Source: Epinephelus fuscoguttatus (taxonomy: Eukaryota > Chordata > Actinopteri > Perciformes > Serranidae). Taken from it: 64,000 nucleotides of DNA. Positions 11,945 through 23,200 of this stretch are shown here, piece after piece. The notes under the pieces were generated by a model, which ran no database searches, was not told the origin of the DNA, and worked only from the letters and a program-made list of their open reading frames with translations. The stretch lies in the NCBI RefSeq assembly GCF_011397635.1, contig NC_064771.1, positions 16,431,379 through 16,495,378 of the forward strand, written 5' to 3'. Both the position numbers and the translations under genes were made by a program. Positions within the stretch are counted from its first letter, which is position 1. Each line of letters opens with the position of its first letter.

Positions 11945-12660
11945 ATTGGAGGTAGGGCTGCAACTAACGATTATTTTCATTGTCGATTATTTCTTCGATT
12001 AGTCGACTAATCATTTTATCGAAAAATGTGTGAAAATGTTGAAAAATGTTGGTCTGTCTCTCTCAAACGCCAAAATTATGTCATCTAATGTCTTGTTTCG
12101 TACTCACGGCAAAAGGTTTTAGTTCACCATCATGGGAGAGTGTATAAAGCTGCCAATATTTGAATGTAAGAAGCTGCAATATTTATAAGTATTTTGGGGT
12201 ACTTAGTACTTTTCTATGAAAAATGACTCAAACCGATTAGTCATCAATTAGTCGGCTAATCGTTGCAGCCCTAATTGGAGGAGGGCACCTCAGTGGAGAG
12301 ACTTCTTCAAGCCCCAAGATCAGATTGAAGTTGGTGAAGATGGCTTTAAGCAGTATGATGTCATTACTGCTCTGGACATGGACCCCATGATGAGTACGAT
12401 CTATGCATGGTTGGACAACCCAGTGAAGTTCGAGAAGTCTCATGACATCAACAACACCCTGGATACTGAGATTGTCCCAAAGTCCCAAAGACTGACGTGT
12501 GTTCAACCAACGCTACTGTATTTCCATCCCATACCAAGAATGCAAAAAGAGGAGGTGCTCTAGGAACTACACGGTGCCAGACCCCCCGGCCTCTTCGACA
12601 GCCACGTCTGGTCCATGCATTTGAAACACGAGAACATTGAAACTCGGCTTGAACACTCGA
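11920..12660 (+). pseudogene. Unidentified coding-like relic interrupted by a hAT MITE
   Basis: After the MITE, a frame with protein-like composition runs from about 12282 to a stop at 12561 (segments such as [17 protein letters not shown] and [13 protein letters not shown]). A second protein-like segment, in a shifted frame, runs from about 12566 to 12670 (contains KHENIETRLEHSR). The bases just left of the MITE are open in the matching frame. I do not recognise the family. There is no start codon, splice context or poly(A) signal. It may be a decayed exon pair or a processed copy, or only chance frames. Confidence 0.35.
11953..12273. mobile_element. hAT-type MITE with a perfect 8-bp target duplication
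   Basis: The termini are inverted copies beginning TAGGGCTGCAAC and ending GTTGCAGCCCTA. They are flanked by identical 8-mers ATTGGAGG at 11945-11952 and 12274-12281. An 8-bp target-site duplication is the hAT hallmark. The sequence belongs to the well-known fish 'agggctgcaactaacgatta' group. The intact duplication implies a fairly recent insertion. Confidence 0.85.
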
Positions 12661-13059
12661 GACTTCCACTGACTGAGCAGCTAACTTCAGGTAAATGATT
12701 TAATGATGGGGCTCTTCTAGACTTGTGAAATGTTTTGGATGGATCAAATCTAAATAGTGAAATAAATCATTTCACAGGGGTTGTGGCACTCAGAAAAACG
12801 TATCCACTGATTTACGGGCTCTTTCACAATGTAAGTCTATGGGAAAAAGCGTTTTTGGGCCACGGACCTGATTGTTGTAATTCTATATTTGGCCACTATG
12901 TAAAATTGCCTTCAAAGCCCAATGCTGTTCCTCAGCCCCCCATTAGTGTTGTAATGAAACCTACGCCCTTTTGTTTACAGGATGCATAAAACAAACTGTG
13001 AATGTGTTGATATAATTCACATAAATCAGAAAAAACTGTATCAATATTAAAGTTTCGAT

Positions 13060-13770
13060 GTTTAAAAGTTGCAAAGGCAGTGAGCACTGGAGCACATACA
13101 AAACAGGGTTGAACAATAATCATGCCTGAGATGGAAGCAAAGGCATAAACAGACGTGTTTCTCTGGGGCAGCCCTCAAAACACAAACATGCAACTCTGAG
13201 CAGATGTCTGTGGAGCATATGGACCTAAAATTCAGCGTTGGCAAGTTCCAAGAAAGCAGAATATGTGTATATATGAATATGTTTCAGCCAGAATATGCAG
13301 GCTGATGCTGAATAAGTAGAACCCTACTGTGCCTCTGTCTCTGTGGAGATCTATGACCATCTTGGCCCCGGGTTTGTGGACACAACCTGGGCCTCCAGCT
13401 CCACATCAGTCCTTCCATGAGAGCTCCTCTTCTTAGTCAGGGAGCACAAGTGGGAGGAAAACAGCTCCATCAGCAGGACAGAGAGGACACCCAGCACGAA
13501 GATAAAGTTCCAGGCCACCATCATGGGTTTGTGGACTATGAAAACAGACTCTGGAGCAGATGCGGTCCCCAGTGCCATTGCAGGTTGAGTCAGCCTCCAC
13601 TTTGGTAACAGGCAGCTCTGCCAGGAAGAGGATCACCAGGCGGACACACAGGAAGCCAAACCACAGGGAATGACACTTGTAGGTGGTGGGGATGAGGCCT
13701 GTTACTATGGCTACCGTCGTCACTCCTGGCTTTTGTGTGGGAATGTAAAGGTAGGGAAGTTGAAAAAAAA
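13060..13770 (-). pseudogene. Connexin (gap-junction protein) pseudogene
   Basis: Read on the minus strand, successive segments match the connexin plan. They are a first membrane helix (LWFGFLCVRLVILFLAEL), an E1 loop with CNGTGDRICSRVC, a second helix (AWNFIFVLGVLSVLLMEL), a third-helix region near 13245-13365 (GFYLFSISLHIL), and an E2 loop with the family's C-x4-C-x5-C spacing (CSTDICSELHVC) followed by RAAPEK, equivalent to the usual SRPTEK. A fourth-helix-like segment lies near 13070-13140. The parts fall in different frames, with at least three frame changes or stops, so no full protein is encoded. E1 has C-x7-C rather than the usual C-x6-C. It is a host gene relic; which connexin subtype is not clear. 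The start codon is not identified. Confidence 0.65.
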
Positions 13771-14564
13771 AAGAAAAGCACGACTGCTGAAATTGTAAAT
13801 ACATTTTAAGATACATGATTTCACTTTCAGTCTAGTTAATATACAGTGTTTCAGGAATTTTATCTTAAATTTTAATTGATTTTGTCATTTCAACATGTTA
13901 CCTTTGTATCCACCCTGTTTTATTGGTTTTCACCTCAAGTTATAGGAGGTCCCTTGTATAAGCCTGTAACTTCTTGACCTCTCTGATCAAATTAATTTTT
14001 TATTATCTGGATTTTAATGCAGTCTTATGTGTCCAAGTAAAATAAAAAATCATCTGTAAAAGAATTACAAGCTACCTAACAAGTATAAAAACTGAAAAAT
14101 TGTCATTCAAGTTAAACAGAGACTGAACAGAATATAATGAAAAGTCTCATTTTCTCTGCCCTGTACTATAAATGATTTTTCCATCTTTAAATGAGACACA
14201 CCTCTGGGTCACAGGGCACACACACAAAGGAAGCTTTAAGGAAGCATGAAAACTGTTACTTAAGGCATTTAAATGTCATGTTAAATATATAAAGCTGTTT
14301 GTACATATGGATTGAAGTGGTTCTTAATGTATGTCAAGGTACATCAGTTGTCATTAATGGGAATAAAGTGCATAGCAGTAAGAGAGCTCACCTTTAAGAG
14401 TTGTCGCTTTGGATGAAGTCGTTTACGGGTGCAAGAAATGTCATTGTCATCAGTATGTGTGTCACAGTTTCACACCAGATGATATGCAGACTTTTTAGGA
14501 TGCTCATGCAGCATACAATACGAGAAAACATCCCTACATTTTTTCTTTTACACATTACACATTT
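13771..14564. other. Intergenic stretch between the connexin relic and the znf668 3' end
   Basis: AT-rich, with no frame of interest. No repeat with clear ends was recognised. Confidence 0.4.
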
Positions 14565-14570
14565 TTTATT
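14565..14570 (-). terminator. Poly(A) signal of znf668
   Basis: AATAAA on the minus strand (TTTATT on plus), about 540 bp beyond the znf668 stop, followed on that strand by a TG-rich stretch. This implies a 3'UTR from 15110 to roughly 14550. Confidence 0.45.
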
Positions 14571-15110
14571 GGTATAAAATGTGATTCATCTGAATGAACA
14601 ACTGACTTACGATTTTTTTTTGGTTTGTTTTTTGTAATCAACATTTTTTTATAACATTAGATGACTGATAATTACACAGTAAAACAGTTACAAATTGTTT
14701 GTTCCGACAAAATGTAAATTCAAAGAACTTTAGACAGGTTGTAGTTTTATAAGCATTAAAAAACACATTTACCTGAAATCACAACAGCTTGAGTGATCAG
14801 TACACGCTTGCAACACCACGATTTTATGAAGAGATTACAACAGAGCAGATCATTTCATAACTGGCTACTTATAGTACAGTATATATTTTAAAACATGATA
14901 TGCAACATCTTTCAATTATAACAATGGAAAACAGTGACAAAGCGCTGACATTTTACATAAATGAGACCCTATTTTGAGTCTTTTTAAGCTTTCCTGAAAA
15001 AAAAAAGTTTCTTGTAAAATAACACTTCATCAGAGCCATCATCTAAAAAGATTTAAGGCCACTGGCTAAATATTTAGTGGAACCAAAATTCCAAAGTGCT
15101 AAAAAAAAGC

Positions 15111-17120
15111 TTACAGTCCCTCTTCTTTGACTAAATACTCTGGCAGAGTCTGAAAAGCAGTCACAGGTACAGTCACTGGAACTGTCAGGGAAATGGCGCT
15201 GGGTTCAACAGTGGAGGGGGAAACCTCACTGGGTGGCGGAGGAGAGGGAAGCGGGTCAGTGTGAATAATGTTTATGTCGCTGATTTGCGTGGCTACTGAG
15301 CCAGCATCTGCATGAGTCCTTAAGTGCTTGCGAAGGTAGGCAGCAAACAGGAAAGCCTTGCCACAGTGGGGGCAGCTGTGAGGCTTGCTGGTGGAGTGGA
15401 TCTTCTGGTGTTTACGCAGTCCAGATTTGTTGAGGAAGCCTTTGCCGCAGCTGTTGCAGACATGAGGCCTCGGCTTGGGATGCTGCTTCTCGTGCTCCTG
15501 CAAGTCTGCCAGCTGTGCAAACTCTGCCTGGCAGGTTTCACAGACATGAGAGCCCATGGGCATGATTTTGGTAACAGTCGGAGAAGCAGATTCGATGGAG
15601 TGAAAATTCTCATGTGCCTGAACTTCATCCCAGCTTCCAAAAGTAACATCACAGAGAGCACAGGAGAACTGTGGGAGAGTTGTGTGGGCAGTAAAGCCTG
15701 AGGCTGAACCGGCCTCTGTCTCGTGTTGTTGTTGTTGTTGTTGTTGTTGTTGCTGTTGCTGTTGTTGCTGCTGCTGCTGCTGTTCAGTCTGCTCAGCTAG
15801 GTGAGTCCTCTCATGTTTGCGCAGGCTTGAAGACACCACGAATGACTTCAAGCACTCCTCACATTTGAAAGGCCTCTCTCCAGAGTGCACACGCCGGTGC
15901 TTGTTGAGGCTGGAGCGCTCAGCAAACGACTTGTCACACTCTGTGCAAGAGAAGGGCCTAAGGCCTGTGTGGACAAGCATGTGTCGCCGCAGATCCCAGG
16001 ACGCTACAAAGGCCTTGTCACAGCTCTGGCATTTGTAAGGCCGCTCTCCAGAGTGAACCCGCTCGTGCACGGCCAGATCAGCTGGCTGCCGGAACCTCTT
16101 GGAACACTTATCGCAGGGGTATGGCTTGAAACCCAGGTGGGCTCGTTGGTGGCGACGGAAACTGGAAGGGTCAGAAAACATCTTGCCACACTGTGGGCAG
16201 AGGAACGGCTTCTCTCCAGAGTGAGTGCGGAGATGAGACTGGTAGGAAGAGAGCTGGGTGAAGCCCTTACCACACTGCTCGCACTGATAGGGTTTGTTCT
16301 GGGAGTGAATGCGTTGATGGCAGGCCAGGGAGGAGGAGCGGGAGAAGGCTTTGCCACAGTCTGAACACAGGTATGGTTTTTCTCCAGTGTGGGAGCGCTC
16401 ATGGTTTTTCAGGTCCTTCAGCTCTGTGTACGTTTTCCCGCACTCATCGCAAGCGTACGGCCGATGGCCTTGGTGGTTCCTCCTATGTTTTCGGAACACA
16501 GAGGGATCAGCAAAACTCTTACCGCATTCACAACAGAAGTATGGCTTCTCTCCCGTGTGAGAGCGCATGTGCACCTTCAGTTTAGACAGGGTGGGGTAGC
16601 TCTTAGAACACTGACGGCAAGAGTAAGGACGCTCTCCACTGTGCTGTGTCATATGGATCCTCAGGCATATAGCTTGCATGAAGGCTTTACCACACTCCAT
16701 GCATACAAATGGTTTCTCCCCGGTGTGAGAGCGGCTATGGTTGCGTAGCTCTGTGGGTGTCTTGTAAGCCTTGTGACAGTCTGGACACTGAAAGGGGCGC
16801 TGGGCTGAGTGAGTGCGCTCATGCTTTGAGAGTTGAGCCTTGCTCGAGAATGTTTTAGCACACTGAGAACACGAGTGTTGTTCCGGACTGTCCTTTACGT
16901 GTGCCGAACGATTGTGGCTCTGCAGAGCGGTCAGACTCCTGAAAGCCTCTGTGCATGCAGAGCATTTGAAGGAAGGTTTGGCCTTTGGAGGCCTGCCTCT
17001 GCCACGTTTTTTTGCAGGCTGATCCCTCATCAGCTCTTCCTCTTGTTTGCTCTGTTCATCCTGAGCAGGAGGGGTGTACTGCTCTGCGAGAGGTGGGCTG
17101 CCAGGCTGAGGAGAGGCCAT
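15111..17120 (-). CDS. znf668: Zinc finger protein 668
   Basis: Uninterrupted 669-residue C2H2 protein. An AT-hook-like motif (KKRGRGRPPKAKP) near residue 40 precedes 14 fingers, mostly joined by TGEKP-type linkers. A glutamine tract of 19 (about 15726-15782) follows, then four more fingers and a Pro/Ser/Thr-rich tail. Finger signatures such as FADPSVFRKHRR, TQLSSYQSHLRTH, RQPADLAVHERVH and FVASWDLRRH match vertebrate ZNF668 finger for finger, as does total length (human about 619). Human ZNF668 has been linked to DNA-damage response and p53 stability; here it is presumably a nuclear DNA-binding protein. The ATG at 17120 follows a splice acceptor (exon edge at 17128), so the whole coding region sits in one exon, with 5'UTR exon(s) upstream near 17713. 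Its divergent neighbour is znf646, as in human. Confidence 0.92.
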   Translation of the reverse strand: MASPQPGSPPLAEQYTPPAQDEQSKQEEELMRDQPAKKRGRGRPPKAKPSFKCSACTEAFRSLTALQSHNRSAHVKDSPEQHSCSQCAKTFSSKAQLSKHERTHSAQRPFQCPDCHKAYKTPTELRNHSRSHTGEKPFVCMECGKAFMQAICLRIHMTQHSGERPYSCRQCSKSYPTLSKLKVHMRSHTGEKPYFCCECGKSFADPSVFRKHRRNHQGHRPYACDECGKTYTELKDLKNHERSHTGEKPYLCSDCGKAFSRSSSLACHQRIHSQNKPYQCEQCGKGFTQLSSYQSHLRTHSGEKPFLCPQCGKMFSDPSSFRRHQRAHLGFKPYPCDKCSKRFRQPADLAVHERVHSGERPYKCQSCDKAFVASWDLRRHMLVHTGLRPFSCTECDKSFAERSSLNKHRRVHSGERPFKCEECLKSFVVSSSLRKHERTHLAEQTEQQQQQQQQQQQQQQQQQQQHETEAGSASGFTAHTTLPQFSCALCDVTFGSWDEVQAHENFHSIESASPTVTKIMPMGSHVCETCQAEFAQLADLQEHEKQHPKPRPHVCNSCGKGFLNKSGLRKHQKIHSTSKPHSCPHCGKAFLFAAYLRKHLRTHADAGSVATQISDINIIHTDPLPSPPPPSEVSPSTVEPSAISLTVPVTVPVTAFQTLPEYLVKEEGL
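15726..15782 (-). repeat. CAA/CAG repeat coding Q19 in znf668
   Basis: Nineteen in-frame CAA/CAG codons, mixed rather than pure, lie between fingers 14 and 15. Human ZNF668 as I recall it has an Ala/Gly/Pro-rich spacer there. The region is likely length-polymorphic. Confidence 0.9.
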
Positions 17121-17712
17121 CTTTATATCTGCAAAAAGATTATATAAAAAGAATTTGAAATAATTATGTAAATAAGCAGATCACTAGCAGCATAAAGATA
17201 TGGGAGTAGAAGATTGTTACACAGACATCAGGCTAAAGTCTTCTCACAGAAATGAATTAGGAGAGCAGATCGTCTGTGGCTGATGACAGACCAGGGAAAA
17301 ATGTCTATAATAACATAAAAACAGAAATATGTGGGTGTGCATTAAATCACAAAATGGCTGGCATTAGGACCTCAGGGACAATAAGCTAACCGCTTTGATG
17401 CCAGAGGAAGTTGGCGATGCAATGACAGAAACCACTGTGTGTGAATGACATGTGCCCGACCAGAGACAACGATCAAAGATCACGAGTCAGTGCGACGCTG
17501 TGAACAACCGGACACGATATGTACGTATTAATGTTCGCTAGCTGTCTTGCTAAACACTTTAACTAACTCAAAATGGCTGGCTTTAGGACCGGCTGCACCA
17601 ATTTACTCGACAGCGTCATCATCATCATGACCGTGATTATGCGGGATGGATTTGGCTAACATTACCTGTCTTTGTATCTTCTGCGCATTAGAGAAACAAA
17701 GGTCGTTCTTAC

Positions 17713-18620
17713 CTGATTCAGGACATTAATAGTTGGTCGATAATGCCCGGAAAAGCGCCTCGGTACGCGGCTGCATTTACTGTGAGACACGGTGATTGCT
17801 CTTGACTGGCTGCAGGGTGGGGGACGGCTCTAGGACCATGATGACGAAAGCTCTCGGCAAGCCAAGTGTGCAACATTTAAATACGCTTAACTATAAGAAA
17901 TAACAAGATAAGACACCAATAAATGTATTATAACCCCTTTAGGGAAACGTTGTAGTTGTTATAAAATTAGCAGGTTGTCTGTCATAATGGAAACACGCGT
18001 GAAGCTGAAGCGAAGATTATTTACAATGCCTTTAAGTCAGTGGCAGAGCTAATGCTAACGACGTAGCTAGCCTAGCTGATAGAGGCAGCTAGCTAATACT
18101 AGCGTTAGCTGTTTCACGGAAACCAGCAGCAGAATAGTGAGACGAACATTTAAATTCTTGTTTTTTATTTGAGTTTAATGTTTGCCCTGTGTCTACTTTT
18201 AACGTTGAACTCACCTCCGTTTGTGCTAACTAAACTTTTTAGCCTGTCCACTTTCGAGAGGGAGGTATTTCTCTGCTGCACATTTCCTGTTTCCTAGCAA
18301 CAAGAGCAATGTGGAAATGGGGATGGAGGAAAAAAAAGACAATTGGAAGAAAAGGGGTTGCCTTTAAGACAAAATCAGCGTTTTTAAAATAATGAATGAA
18401 AATATATCTTCGGAAGTCGGCACTTGATCAGTACCGCTGCAGGTATTTAATTCGACACATTTGCCGACGCTGTGATTCCGCATTTAAAACGACTTCTTGG
18501 CTTTTTGGTGCAATGTTTGTTTAGCTAGCCACGATGTTGCTAGCTGGTAGCGCGCTAACGTTTGCCCACTGTTCTGTTACACAAATGTAACCGCAGTGAA
18601 CCTGTCCTCTCCTCCTTATA
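17713..18620. promoter_or_regulatory. Divergent promoter region of znf668 and znf646
   Basis: A minus-strand donor (GAATCAG|gtaagaac) at 17712-17713 marks the end of a noncoding znf668 exon. The stretch that follows is locally CpG-rich (around 17750-17830) before the + gene begins. A second minus donor-like site (CGGAG|gtgag) lies near 18214 and may mark an alternative first exon. The first znf646 exon was not located. Start sites are inferred from gene orientation only; no TATA box is evident. Confidence 0.45.
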
Positions 18621-20044
18621 ACGTGAAGATGATAGATATGTTTATTCTGGTTTTGTTTATAATGTCGAAGAGAATTTGCGTTTACAGAGCCAGTAAGTCT
18701 GTAAAAAGAGGCGTTTCCCGGTTTATTGACATAGCTAGCTCTGCTAGCCTGCTGATGTAGAGATGTGACGTTAATGTTAGCAAAACATGTCAGGCCGGAT
18801 ACCATTTATAGCTAACTATTGAACTTAGTAAGTGTGTCCATGACGCTGGTTACTTGCTGCCGGTGACGCATTTGAAACACATCGTATCATATCTGCTTTT
18901 TCCAAAGATTTATTGACTTACAGATTTTAATCGGGGATGAGCACTTATGCATGCGATTATGAGATGTTCACTGTCGGTACAGAACAGGCACGGATGTGAC
19001 ACACATGTTAAGTTGTCGGTTTTGTAGAATAACTGAAGAGTAAACTAAAAGGAGTAACGTTAATCCCCATAGGTTAATTGTAGCTTTATATAACACCCAT
19101 TCTTGAGCACTGGGACAAATCATGTCCTTCCGAAAAAGCCTTTAAATGATAACTTATCAAACTACTAATTCAATTTTTAGGTGAAATATTATTTTTAATG
19201 GGTTTATGTTTTTATATGGAATAAATATGACTTATGAATTATGTTAACCTGCTTTCATTTTGTAACTCATAAACCTGCCTTGTGCCAGGAAACACCCTTG
19301 TCACAGACCAGAATTCACAACTTAAAGCAATTTAAAAATGTCTTAAAAGCCTTCAAAATTTAAACTTAACAGTAGGTATTAATAGCATTGGTGTAAAAAT
19401 GTGGTGTTTTAATAATCTTTGCTTTCAAGTATATATTTTTATGAAAATGTTGGTCCCTTAAAGATGTGTCCCTAATTTTTGTCAGCTTTATCAGATTTCT
19501 ACAAAAACACAATCTGGCATAAAAGGAGTAAGATTTATCACAATAACTCCTGTATCATTTCTAAAAAGGTGGGAATGCTGCTCAAGTACCTGTAAGCTTT
19601 CTATTTTTTGATAAATTTATTAAATAATATTGCCATTGGGTGTATCTCAACCATAAGAGGTCAACTCCGTAGCCCCTCTAAATCCAAACCAAATAAGAAT
19701 TAATGTTTAAAATGAGTACCTCAGTTTGCTTTAAGAGAACTTTTAGCAAGTTTAAAAAAAATAAAATAGGTTCTCACTATGAGTACTGTGACATTCATAA
19801 ATACATAACTATTTGTCAACTCTGTAAAGATGTCAACTCTGTCAGATCTTACTTCTGACATCAACTATGTATGTTATTAAAAAAAAAAATCTGGAAGGCC
19901 CATTACAAGGTTCAATAGTCAAGACTTTGATCTTTTAAAATATATTTTCCCACCCGAAACAAAGAGATGACTCATTGCATACAATTGAATACTGTTAGGT
20001 ATGCATTCACCAGCTCTAACTTGCATCTCCTCTGTCCTCAACAG
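18621..20044 (+). other. First intron(s) and 5' region of znf646
   Basis: AT-rich, with no coding frame of note. It ends at a pyrimidine-rich acceptor (ctgtcctcaacag) at 20044 that opens the exon carrying the znf646 start codon. No mobile element with clear ends was recognised. Confidence 0.4.
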
Positions 20045-20259
20045 CTCTGTTCGCCCTCTTCTCCTAAACTGACGTCATTCTCCTAATTGTGTGGAATTGG
20101 TTCTCTACATCTGCTGTGGTACCTCCCTGGACTCTCCTTGGACCTTACTGTAAAGAACTATCTTCTTTATATACTGACAGCAAAGGCATCTAATGCATTT
20201 CCCTCCTGCATATTCTCACACTCTGTGTCTGGTGCACTTGATTCAATCGCTATCTTGTA

Positions 20260-23200
20260 ATGGCAGTGCAAGACCCTGGCAGGACAACAGGTTTTCCATG
20301 CAAACAATGTGGCATAGTATGTCCCAATATGCCCACTCTACTCGAACACATGGATATTCACCTTCAACAAGAGGAAGAACGCAAGTTTAAATGTGACGAA
20401 TGTGGACGTGGTTATAGGCATGCTGGTAGCCTAGCTAACCACAAAAAAACACATGAAGTGGGTTCTTTTCGATGTAACATCTGTGGTAAAGAAAACTCGA
20501 ATGCGTTGGCCCTGAAGAGTCATCTTCGGAGCCACACTTCACAGAAGAAGTACGCCTGTACCGAATGTGGGAAAGCTTTTCGCCTGGCATCACAGCTGGC
20601 CACGCATGAGAGGGTTCATCTTGCCAGGAGAGTAAAGGAGCAGTCATATAGAAAGGTAGACATGGAATATCCCACACATGAAGATAGACATGAAACTGAA
20701 GATAGACACGAAACTGAAAATAATCACACACATCTTCTCAGTGAGCAGTCAGCCGGTGTTGGGATTTCCACAGAAAGTAGCCCAGCTGAGGACAAGCTGG
20801 AGGTTGTGTATAATGCTCAGTCTGAGCCCTCTGATGATGCAGCAAATCGACCATTCAGATGTGATTTGTGCGACAAATCATACATACACCATCGAAGCCT
20901 GACCAATCATAAAAAAACACACCAAGTGGGAATGTTTGAGTGCACAGTGTGTTTCAAACTGTTCAGTAACATGGCTGCTCTCTACAGTCACCAGAGAAGT
21001 CACAAGGCAAGAAGCGGGACAGACCCTAATTCAATGGGTGGTTCATACACCGGCACGCCAATGGACCAGTTTTCACCTCAGAGCCAAGAAGCTCCAGTAA
21101 ATTTTTGCCATTTGTGTCAGGTGCTATTCCCCAATGATGAAGAATTCCAGGAACACATCCAAATGCATAACTCCTCATCTTTGTCATTTGGACTTCAAGA
21201 TACCTTGTCAGAGAACCACAATATATCATATGACAACAGTATTGCTTCGCCTGAGTCAAATTTTTATGCATCCCCTATAAATAATGTTCCCTCAGTATCA
21301 TCCATAGATAATCATGGAGGCTTTGATCAGCCGCAGGAGCAGATTAGACGTAACGGTCATGTCTATTCAGACTGCTCCAATAATCAAACACCACCTTCCA
21401 ACGGCACTCAGGGAGAACCCCCAATCATAGACACAAGCATTCTCAATCCTGCCCTGACACTGGACACTGACAATGCAGCTGAAATGGAAGAGATGTCAAC
21501 TGTAGATTCTGACGAGCGTCCCTTCAAGTGTCAAATCTGCGGTAAAAGCTACCGGCACTCTGGGAGCCTTATCAACCACAAAAGGTCACATCAGGTCGGG
21601 ATTTACCAGTGCTCCATCTGCAGAAAGAGCTATCCTCACCTGGCCGCCCTCAAAAGTCATCTTCGTCTCCACAAAGCTCAGTCGTCATCTTATGGCCTCA
21701 ACGCTGAGGGAGACTGGCTCTCCTCAGAGCCCCTGACTCTGGACAACCAACAGGGTTGCTACTCCTCTCAAGACGAGGAGGGGGATCGTACTCACCCTGT
21801 ACTTGGTATGGATCAGGAGAACGGAGTTGACCACAGCAATGGAGCTTTGTACCATGAGCAGTTTAATCAGGACTTTATCCAGGATATGACTGTGCATCTA
21901 CCTCACAATGAACACCTGATGCAGAGGCACATGTGTGCAGACTGCGGTGAGACATTTGCCAATATTGCAGGGATTAAGTCTCACAGTTGCCCACTGCTAC
22001 AGCAGCAGCATGACACCGCGAGCAGTGACTATGACAGTAATATAAATTTCCAGGGCAGTAATGGTAACTGCGCCATTGGAAATCCAGGGAGTAATGTAGA
22101 GTTCCATGGTCTGAATGGTAGCCACGACCAAAGTTACTTTGAACAGAACTTCCATGACAATATGAGCAGTGATCAGCTGAATGGTGGCGCAGAAGGTGAT
22201 GACGTAGATGAGGAGGATGATGATGGAGATCTGTATCAGTGCTCTATATGTGGAAACAGCTACACCAGTATGAGGGCTCTCAGGAGCCATCTCCGAGGAC
22301 ACACACAATCCCATAGTACTCCTGCAAGCTCAGGGCCCTCCTCCATGTCCTCCCATGAAGAAGTGAAAGACGAGGAGCCTGGAGAGATGATGATTTGTAG
22401 CACATGTGGGGAAAGTTTTGCCACTCGGCAAGATTTAAACGCCCATCAGCTTCTACACACCCAGGACCAGGTAGATAATGTAAATCATTCACATATAAAC
22501 AACAGCGATGTGTCTCAAGGAAAGGAGGAAGCACAGAGTATCATCTGCGGCAGCTGTGGCATCTTCTGCACCAGCTATCATCATCTTGAGAACCACGGTT
22601 GCACAGCTGAGAGGACAGATGAGTCAACACAGGGTAAAGAGGAAATGAAAGTAAATGATGTCGCCCAGTGTGAAGACATGAGTCACGTCAAAGAAACTGT
22701 TGACACCCAGAATCGTCAGTACAAGTGTGATCAGTGTGGGCGGTCATACCGACACCCGGGCTCCCTCCTTAACCACAAAAAGTCCCACAAAACAGGTGTA
22801 TTCAGATGCCTCGTCTGCCAGAAGCGCTTCTACAACCTGCTCGCCCTTAAAAACCATCAAAGGTCCCACTTTGATATTAAGAGGTTAGTTTCAGCAAAAA
22901 TAAACATCTTTAATACGTGTAAAATTTTTACTTTTCCCCACTTGTGTTGCAGATTGTTAATGCATATTGGAATTATGAATGATGTTAAATCCAAAAAATA
23001 AGAGTTGGCTGTAGAGTCTCAGTTTTATGTGTTGCAGATGTGTTATGTCATCATGACCTCCTGTTTTGCAAACACAGAATTAACCATATGCTTTGTCTCC
23101 TCTGCCAGGCATACTTGCCACGAGTGTGGGAAAGCCTTCAAAATTCAGAAGCAGCTATTGAATCACCTGAGAAGGCACAAGGAGAACCAAGCCAAAATTC

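Noticed and set aside
15320-17147. Several open frames of 60-160 codons on both strands inside the znf668 coding exon
   Set aside because: They are alternate-frame shadows of the repetitive zinc-finger codons; none has splice context or family resemblance.
18521-18805. A 94-codon minus-strand frame near the divergent promoter
   Set aside because: It overlaps the expected znf646 5' region, lacks family resemblance and has no splice support.
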